64,000 nucleotides of DNA from Hydrogenophilaceae bacterium (GTDB taxonomy: Bacteria; Pseudomonadota; Gammaproteobacteria; Burkholderiales; Thiobacillaceae). Below, one piece after another: positions 59,293 through 64,000 of the stretch (its first letter is position 1; every line of letters starts with the position of its first letter). Below the pieces are notes generated by a model. The model was not told the DNA's origin and did no database searches. It saw only the letters and a program-made list of their open reading frames with translations. The position numbers were made by a program, and so were the translations under genes. The stretch covers positions 1-64,000 of the forward strand of contig JANJWO010000018.1 of assembly GCA_024709485.1 (NCBI GenBank). Reading direction: 5' to 3'.

Positions 59293-59343
59293 CGTCATCG
59301 CGAGGGCCGCAGGCCGCGTCGGCTGCGTCTCCTCGCAGTGACG
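59293..59343. repeat. dispersed palindromic repeat, copy 2
   Basis: CGTCATCGCGAGG at the left and CCTCGCAGTGACG at the right form an imperfect inverted repeat. Its left 23 bases match the copy at 45986-46008 with one change. It lies between cfa and the DUF3501 gene, and a mobile or REP-type origin is likely. Confidence 0.6.
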
Positions 59344-59353
59344 ATTACCCCCA

Positions 59354-59935
59354 CTACTTGAGGTCGCTCGCCAGGCTGTCGCGCACGCTCTGCGGCGGCA
59401 CGGCTTCCTGCAGGTACAGCGCGTGGTCGACGCCCATGGCGATGGCGGCGCCGGACTTGGCGGCCTTGACCATTTCCGGCGCGAGTTCGAAGCGCAGGAA
59501 ATGCACCGAGGAGGTCTTTTCCTCGTTCTCGCGCTCGAGGTCCTCGTCGGCAATGGCGTAGACGCGGGCGCAGTCCGCGACCTGCACCCAGACGCGCTCC
59601 TCGATGCCCTTCAGCTTGGCGAGCATGGCGCGGCGCTCGGCCTCGTCCGGGTACTCGATCATCATGGTCGCCTTCCAGTTGCTGCCGTCCGGCACCAGCG
59701 GGCCGTAGGCTTCCAGCTCGTCGAGGATGCCGGCTTCCTCGAAGGTTTTTTCGATGCGCAGCATTTCCTGGATCTGGTAGCGGATGGTGAGCTCGTCCTC
59801 GAAGATGAGCGTGACGTTATCGCCGAGCTGAACCGTACGGTTCTTCTTGTGCGCCATGACCCGGGTGCGGAACTCGGGCCGGGCCTTGGCATAGGCCTCC
59901 AGCGACATGAGGGATTCGCGGGTGATCTGCGGCAT
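59354..59935 (-). CDS. DUF3501 family protein
   Basis: A 193-residue protein beginning MPQITRESLMSLEAYAKARPEFR; AHKKNRTVQLGDNVTLIFEDELTIRYQIQEMLRIEK and VHFLRFELAPEMVKA are the family core. DUF3501 genes accompany Fe-S oxidoreductase and rubrerythrin genes, as here. Function unknown. The start has GGAGAG seven bases upstream. Confidence 0.88.
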   Translation of the reverse strand: MPQITRESLMSLEAYAKARPEFRTRVMAHKKNRTVQLGDNVTLIFEDELTIRYQIQEMLRIEKTFEEAGILDELEAYGPLVPDGSNWKATMMIEYPDEAERRAMLAKLKGIEERVWVQVADCARVYAIADEDLERENEEKTSSVHFLRFELAPEMVKAAKSGAAIAMGVDHALYLQEAVPPQSVRDSLASDLK

Positions 59936-59952
59936 ATTCAAACTCTCCATGC

Positions 59953-60249
59953 TTAGTCGTGATGCTGGCCGGTGATGGGGCCTTGCTTGAACAGGGTGTC
60001 TTTCAACTCGTGATCGAACACGGGGTCGCGGCGGCGGATCCACTCCAGCACCATGGCGGCGTGTTCCTTCTCCTCGTCGCGGTTGTGCGCGAGGATGGCC
60101 TTGAGCTCGGGGTCGGAACAGGCGTCGACGCGCTGGTTGTACCAGTCCACCGCCTCCAGTTCCTCCATCAGCGAGACGATGGCGCGGTGCATGTCCATGG
60201 TTTCCTTGCTGAGCTTTTCAACGGGTTCGTGATAGCCCTCGTTGGACAT
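59953..60249 (-). CDS. encapsulated-ferritin-like protein
   Basis: A 98-residue ferritin-like protein close to the encapsulated ferritin family: MHRAIVSLMEELEAVDWYNQR and AHNRDEEKEHAAMVLEWIRR supply the Glu/His ferroxidase ligands. Such proteins form annular decamers and oxidise Fe2+. Unlike cargo ferritins, it ends ITGQHHD with no encapsulin-targeting tail, and no encapsulin shell gene is in the window. It has AAGGAGAAC upstream and lies in the rubrerythrin operon. Confidence 0.88.
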   Translation of the reverse strand: MSNEGYHEPVEKLSKETMDMHRAIVSLMEELEAVDWYNQRVDACSDPELKAILAHNRDEEKEHAAMVLEWIRRRDPVFDHELKDTLFKQGPITGQHHD

Positions 60250-60259
60250 GTTGTTCTCC

Positions 60260-61585
60260 TTAAAGTCCGTAAGCGATGCGCATGAGCGTGAGCGGGTGCC
60301 GCTTCTCGGCGGTGGCGCCCTCGCCCATGCCCTGCAGGATGTGGCGGCCGGCGATGGCGCAGTCCGAGCTGATGTAGTTGGGCTGCGCCTCGCTGGCCAT
60401 GCGCGCCACCGGCTTCACGATCTTCATGGAGTTGGCGAAATATTCGCTTTTCACGCCCCAGGTGCCGTCGTGGCCCGAGCAGCGCTCGATGTTGGTGACC
60501 TCGGCGCCGGCGAGCTGCAGCGCCTCCTTGGTCTTGGGACCGACGTTCTGCACGCGCTGGTGGCAGGGCGCGTGGTAGGCGACCTTGCCCAGCGGCTTCT
60601 TGAAGTCGGTCTTCAACAGGCCGTCGGCCTTGCGCGCCATCAGGTATTCGAACGGGTCCCACATGGCTTGCTTGACGGCCTGCACGTCGGCGTCGTCGGG
60701 GAACATCAGCGGCAGCTCCTGCTTGTACATCAGGGTGCAGGACGGCACCGCGGTGAGGATGGCGTAGCCTTCGCGCGCCAGTTTCGCCAGATGCGGGATG
60801 TTGATGTTCTTCAGCTTTTCGACTTGGTCGAGGTCGCCCAGTTCGAGCTTGGGCATGCCGCAGCAGGCCTCCTTGTCCACCAGCACGGTCGGCACCTCGT
60901 TGTGCTTGAGGATGGCGAGCAGATCGTGGCCGATGCCAGGCTCGTTGTAGTTGACGTAGCAGGTCGAGTAGATCGCCACCTTGCCCGGCGTGCGCTCGCC
61001 GTCCGCGACCTTGAAGCTCGCGTCGGGGCGCGCGGTGGAGCGAAACTTGGCGCTGTCGTAATGCGGCAGCTTGCGGTCCTGGTGGATGCCCATGACGCTG
61101 TCGATCAGCTTGCGGATGGGCTTGATCTCGAGCGAGGCGTTGACGGTCTGCACCACCACCGGGATGGTGGCGAGCTTGCCCATGGCGTCGGTGGAGGACA
61201 GCAGCTTGTCGCGGAAGCCGACCTCGCCCTTCCTGAACTTGATGGCCTTGGCGCGCAGCATGGTGTGCGGGAAGTCCAGGTTCCACGGGTGCGGCGGCAC
61301 GTAGGGGCACTTGGTCATGTAGCACAGGTCGCACAGGTAGCACTGGTCGACCACCTTCCAGTAGTCCTGCTTGTCGACGCCGTCGACTTCCATGGTGGAG
61401 GATTCGTCGACCAGGTCGAACAGCGTGGGGAAGGCGGTGCACAGCGAGATGCAGCGGCGGCAGCCGTGGCAGATGTCGTAGACGCGCTCAAGCTCGTGCA
61501 TGAGCTTGCCTTCATCGTAGAAATCCGGGTTCTTCCAGTCCAGCGCGTGACGCGTGGGGGCTTCGAGGCTGCCTTCGCGGGTCAT
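60260..61585 (-). CDS. Fe-S oxidoreductase (GlpC/HdrD-like)
   Basis: A 441-residue protein with two 4Fe-4S motifs (CHGCRRCISLC about 39-49; CYLCDLCYMTKCP about 82-94) and cysteine-rich CCG domains (EACCGMPKLE; APCHQRVQN...CSGHDGTWG). It probably passes electrons to rubrerythrin or another peroxide or iron partner. The start MTREG has GGAGAGG upstream. It lies between rubrerythrin and the ferritin-like gene in an operon with DUF3501. Confidence 0.9.
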   Translation of the reverse strand: MTREGSLEAPTRHALDWKNPDFYDEGKLMHELERVYDICHGCRRCISLCTAFPTLFDLVDESSTMEVDGVDKQDYWKVVDQCYLCDLCYMTKCPYVPPHPWNLDFPHTMLRAKAIKFRKGEVGFRDKLLSSTDAMGKLATIPVVVQTVNASLEIKPIRKLIDSVMGIHQDRKLPHYDSAKFRSTARPDASFKVADGERTPGKVAIYSTCYVNYNEPGIGHDLLAILKHNEVPTVLVDKEACCGMPKLELGDLDQVEKLKNINIPHLAKLAREGYAILTAVPSCTLMYKQELPLMFPDDADVQAVKQAMWDPFEYLMARKADGLLKTDFKKPLGKVAYHAPCHQRVQNVGPKTKEALQLAGAEVTNIERCSGHDGTWGVKSEYFANSMKIVKPVARMASEAQPNYISSDCAIAGRHILQGMGEGATAEKRHPLTLMRIAYGL

Positions 61586-61628
61586 GTTTTTCCTCTCCAG
61601 TATTTTTGCGTTGCCAAGCGGTCTGCAT

Positions 61629-61650
61629 GCCGGGCTGTCGCCAGCCCGGC
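61629..61650 (-). promoter_or_regulatory. intercistronic hairpin after rubrerythrin
   Basis: GCCGGGCTG and CAGCCCGGC form a perfect 9-bp stem with a four-base loop in the 84-bp gap between rubrerythrin and the Fe-S gene. No T-run follows, so it likely raises the rubrerythrin to Fe-S transcript ratio by stabilising or attenuating. Confidence 0.55.
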
Positions 61651-61669
61651 ACACGCACAACTCAGTTGC

Positions 61670-62092
61670 TTAGGAACCGAGGGCGTCCAGGGTCTTCTGG
61701 AACTTGTTGGCGTGGGAACGCTCGGCTTTCGCCAGGGTTTCGAACCAGTCGGCGATCTCGTCGAAGCCTTCGTCACGCGCGGTCTTGGCCATGCCCGGGT
61801 ACATGTCGGTGTACTCGTGGGTTTCGCCGGCGATCGCGGTCTTGAGGTTGTCTGCGGTGGGGCCGAAGCTCATGCCGGTGGCGGGGTCGCCGCAGGTTTC
61901 CAGGTATTCCAGGTGGCCGTGGGCGTGGCCGGTCTCGCCTTCGGCGGTGGAGCGGAACACGGCAGCCACGTCGTTGTAGCCTTCAACGTCGGCCTTGGCT
62001 GCGAAATACAGGTAACGGCGGTTGGCCTGGGACTCGCCGGCGAACGCGGCTTTCAGGTTGTCTTCGGTTTTGGAGCCTTTCAGTGCTGCCAT
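61670..62092 (-). CDS. rubrerythrin without rubredoxin domain
   Basis: A 140-residue diiron protein: [48 protein letters not shown] and [10 protein letters not shown] carry the Glu/His ligands of the peroxidase site. The C-terminal rubredoxin domain of classical rubrerythrin is absent, so an outside electron donor is needed; the Fe-S protein next to it is a candidate. It is first in a four-gene operon behind a strong promoter. AAAGGAGAAAACC precedes the ATG. Confidence 0.93.
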   Translation of the reverse strand: MAALKGSKTEDNLKAAFAGESQANRRYLYFAAKADVEGYNDVAAVFRSTAEGETGHAHGHLEYLETCGDPATGMSFGPTADNLKTAIAGETHEYTDMYPGMAKTARDEGFDEIADWFETLAKAERSHANKFQKTLDALGS

Positions 62093-62171
62093 GGTTTTCT
62101 CCTTTGATCAAAGCAAGAAGGACAAAAGGATCTCCGGCGCCCGGTCCTTCATCAGGCGTCGCGAGGTTATA

Positions 62172-62188
62172 TTTAGACTAAGTCTAAA
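62172..62188 (-). promoter_or_regulatory. 17-bp palindromic operator before rubrerythrin
   Basis: TTTAGACT-A-AGTCTAAA is a perfect palindrome about the central base. It starts about 10 bases downstream of the predicted -10 box, a typical repressor position. The regulator is not identifiable; iron- or peroxide-responsive repressors use similar AT-rich dyads. Confidence 0.65.
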
Positions 62189-62198
62189 ACCTGTACGG

Positions 62199-62227
62199 AC
62201 TATAGACTGGTAAAATTGGCATGTCAA
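62199..62227 (-). promoter_or_regulatory. sigma70-type promoter of rubrerythrin operon
   Basis: On the minus strand TTGACA (62222-62227) is separated by exactly 17 bases from TATAGT (62199-62204), one mismatch from consensus. The start would lie near 62192, giving a leader of about 100 bases containing the palindrome. Confidence 0.8.
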
Positions 62228-62392
62228 CAGCCAGCCGCCTGCACCGGCCACACCCCAAAAGAACACGGCGCCATCGGCGCGCACCCGGCGCGCCAGGCCT
62301 CGTTTCATAATAGTCATCCGGGGCGGGAATGCAGGCAGAATGAAACGATCGAAGCGGGAAACGACGGAACCTTCCCGCATGAGGAGCACGCC

Positions 62393-62791
62393 ATGCCACG
62401 CAAAATCGAGAAAAGCGATGCCGAATGGCAAACCGAACTCGCGCCCGAGCAATATCATGTCTGCCGCATGAAGGGCACCGAGCGCGCCTTTACCGGCAAG
62501 TACTGGAACCACCACGAAAAAGGCCTGTACCGCTGCGCCTGCTGCGGCGAGCCGCTGTTCGACGCCGGCGCCAAGTTCGATTCCGGCACCGGCTGGCCCA
62601 GTTTCTACCAGCCCGTCGGCAACGAGGCCATCGAGGAGGAAATCGACCGCGGCCACGGCATGGTGCGCACCGAGGCCATGTGCCGGGCCTGCGGCGCCCA
62701 CCTCGGTCACGTGTTCCCGGACGGCCCGCGTCCCACCGGGCTGCGCTATTGCATCAACTCGGCGTCGCTGAACTTCGAAAAGAAAGACTAA
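62393..62791 (+). CDS. msrB: peptide-methionine (R)-S-oxide reductase MsrB
   Basis: A 132-residue enzyme reducing methionine-R-sulfoxide. Zinc cysteines are in CACCGEP (about 48-51) and CRACGAH (about 97-100); [11 protein letters not shown] and the catalytic Cys in RYCINSASL are intact. The start has GAGGAGC upstream. It is divergent from the rubrerythrin operon, another oxidative-stress function, and its stop is adjacent to the next start. Confidence 0.95.
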   Translation: MPRKIEKSDAEWQTELAPEQYHVCRMKGTERAFTGKYWNHHEKGLYRCACCGEPLFDAGAKFDSGTGWPSFYQPVGNEAIEEEIDRGHGMVRTEAMCRACGAHLGHVFPDGPRPTGLRYCINSASLNFEKKD

Positions 62792-63499
62792 ATGACCGTT
62801 CGGATTTTCCCCGCGCGCATCGCGCGCATCTGGCAGGCCACGCCCACCATCAAGGCATTCGAACTGGCCGTCGACGAGCCGGCATTCAAATACCTGCCGG
62901 GGCAATGGGTCGAGGTGTCGGTAATCATCGACGGCGACATCAAGACCAGCGGCTATTCGATCACCACCTCCCCCGCCCAGCCGGGCGTGGTCGGCCTTGC
63001 CATCAAGACCAGTTCCACGCACCCGGTGACGCGCTGGCTGCACGAGGCGAAGGAAGGCGATGTCGTCAACATCACGCGCGGCCAGGGGCCGTTCGTGTTT
63101 CTGCCCGACATGGGCGAGGACATCGTGCTGATCGGCGGCGGCGTGGGCGTGACCCCGCTGCTGTCCATTTTCCGCTATGTGCGCGACGCTTCGCCGGAAA
63201 CCCATGCCACGCTCTACTACAGCGTGAGCCGTCCCGAAGAAATCCTGTTCCGCGAGGAACTCGAACAGGCCGCGCGCCGGCACAACAATCTCAGCCTGAT
63301 CGTCACCGTGACCCAGCCCAGCGAAGGCTGGCGCGGAGAAACCGGACGCATCAACAAGCACAAGCTGGCCGCGCTCAACGCCGCGCCGGACGCGCTGTTC
63401 TACCTGTGCGGGCCGGCGGGCATGGTCGACGACATGGAGCAGTTCCTGCGCGACCTGGGCGTGCCGCCGAGCCGGATCATCTTCGAGAAGTGGTGGTAA
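62792..63499 (+). CDS. ferredoxin/flavin NAD(P)H oxidoreductase
   Basis: A 235-residue FNR-family reductase: FAD-binding SGYSITTSP (RxYS-type), GGGVGVTPLLSI for NAD(P), and YLCGPAGMVDDM near the end. No ferredoxin domain is fused. The ATG is directly after the msrB stop, so both form one transcript; it may supply electrons in oxidative-stress repair. Confidence 0.88.
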   Translation: MTVRIFPARIARIWQATPTIKAFELAVDEPAFKYLPGQWVEVSVIIDGDIKTSGYSITTSPAQPGVVGLAIKTSSTHPVTRWLHEAKEGDVVNITRGQGPFVFLPDMGEDIVLIGGGVGVTPLLSIFRYVRDASPETHATLYYSVSRPEEILFREELEQAARRHNNLSLIVTVTQPSEGWRGETGRINKHKLAALNAAPDALFYLCGPAGMVDDMEQFLRDLGVPPSRIIFEKWW

Positions 63500-63584
63500 C
63501 GCCGGACAAACGCCGCCACAGGCTTTCGCACCCGCAGCCGTTAACGGAAATGCGCTTCCCTTGTCTTAAACAACATAAACAACC

Positions 63585-64000
63585 ATGAAAAAGCCGACCC
63601 TTGCCGCACTGGCCGGACTGCTGTTGACTGCTTCCGCGCAGGCGGCCGATCCCAAGACTTCCCTCGACGAAACCGCGCTCAGGAACGGGCAGAAAAGCGC
63701 CCAGTTCTGCCGCCATTGCCACGGCGTGGGCGGCAGCAGCGTGCGCGACGACACCCCCAACCTGGCGGGCCAGAACGAGGCCTATCTGCTCGTGCAGATG
63801 GAAAAATTCGTGACCGGAAAACGCAAGAACGAATTCATGGAGGGCCTGATCAAGGCGCTGACGCCCGAAGAGCGCAAGAACATCGCGCTGTATTTTTCCC
63901 GGCAGGCGGTCGTCGTCAAGCCCACCGCCGGCTCGGCCCAGGCCGCCGCGGGCAAGAAGCTTTACGAGAGCGTGTGCATCAACTGCCACGGCGCCAATGC
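63585..64000 (+). CDS. dihaem cytochrome c (c4-like), partial
   Basis: The visible 138 residues have a signal peptide (MKKPTLAALAGLLLTASAQA), a first haem site CRHCHG and a second CINCHG starting another domain, as in cytochrome c4. The methionine ligand region of the first domain is around MEGLIKALTPEE. The gene runs past the end of the window. Exported to the periplasm, it would carry electrons to a terminal oxidase. Confidence 0.9.
   Translation, partial: MKKPTLAALAGLLLTASAQAADPKTSLDETALRNGQKSAQFCRHCHGVGGSSVRDDTPNLAGQNEAYLLVQMEKFVTGKRKNEFMEGLIKALTPEERKNIALYFSRQAVVVKPTAGSAQAAAGKKLYESVCINCHGAN

Noticed and set aside
60242-62107. Plus-strand open frame of about 620 codons
   Set aside because: Antisense to the Fe-S oxidoreductase and rubrerythrin genes.
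62108-63361. Minus-strand open frame of about 415 codons
   Set aside because: Antisense to msrB and the flavin reductase.

Overview
The window joins an integrated temperate phage (bases 1 to about 38947) to bacterial chromosome (38948 to 64000). The host genes are GC-rich. A cyclopropane fatty-acid synthase, a GGDEF/EAL regulator, a c4-type cytochrome and an ATP-grasp/GCS2/N-formylglutamate-amidohydrolase cluster together suggest a betaproteobacterium. That placement is inferred from gene content and style, not from a marker gene.

Prophage: a complete P2-type myophage. A rightward pair (terminase P, portal Q) starts at 34201. A long leftward late block runs O-N-M-TraR-L-X-holins-endolysin-Rz/Rz1-R-S-V-W-J-I-fibre-FI-FII-E/E'-T-U-D from 34057 down to 15422. 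A divergent repressor switch sits at 14069-14124. A 22-gene leftward early operon (14069 to 21) has mostly overlapping starts and stops. It carries a primase-helicase, an Ogr-type late activator, a five-repeat C5 methyltransferase, a J-domain protein, a Gp37/Gp68 protein, an ASCH protein and a D12-class adenine methylase. Its last gene is a large serine recombinase in place of the tyrosine integrase usual for P2. A second D12 methylase lies at the right end. The prophage is bounded by a perfect 96-bp direct repeat, one copy of which contains the 3' end of the recombinase gene. Three copies of TGTW-N11-TACAAC lie upstream of P/O, V and FI, where P2 has its late promoters. A GGTAAT-rich, AT-rich stretch and a cos-like GC-rich stretch fill the non-coding right end.

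Defence island (38984-45857): compositionally different DNA carrying an HEPN-like protein, a NERD-domain membrane protein, an Mrr endonuclease, and a two-gene R-M system. In that system an HsdR-N nuclease domain is fused to an N6-adenine methylase and paired with HsdS. A deletion- and stop-containing hsdR remnant lies beside it.

Core chromosome (46009-64000): a DnaQ/GIY-YIG fusion nuclease; a membrane PAS-GGDEF-EAL protein; a cluster of C39 peptidase, RimK-like ATP-grasp, GCS2 ligase and N-formylglutamate amidohydrolase; a P-type Mg2+ ATPase with no ordinary start codon at its conserved N-terminus; cyclopropane synthase; an oxidative-stress operon (rubrerythrin, Fe-S oxidoreductase, encapsulated-ferritin-like protein, DUF3501) behind a near-consensus promoter and a 17-bp palindrome; then msrB, a flavin reductase and the start of a dihaem cytochrome c.

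No tRNA, rRNA, CRISPR array or intact insertion sequence was recognised.
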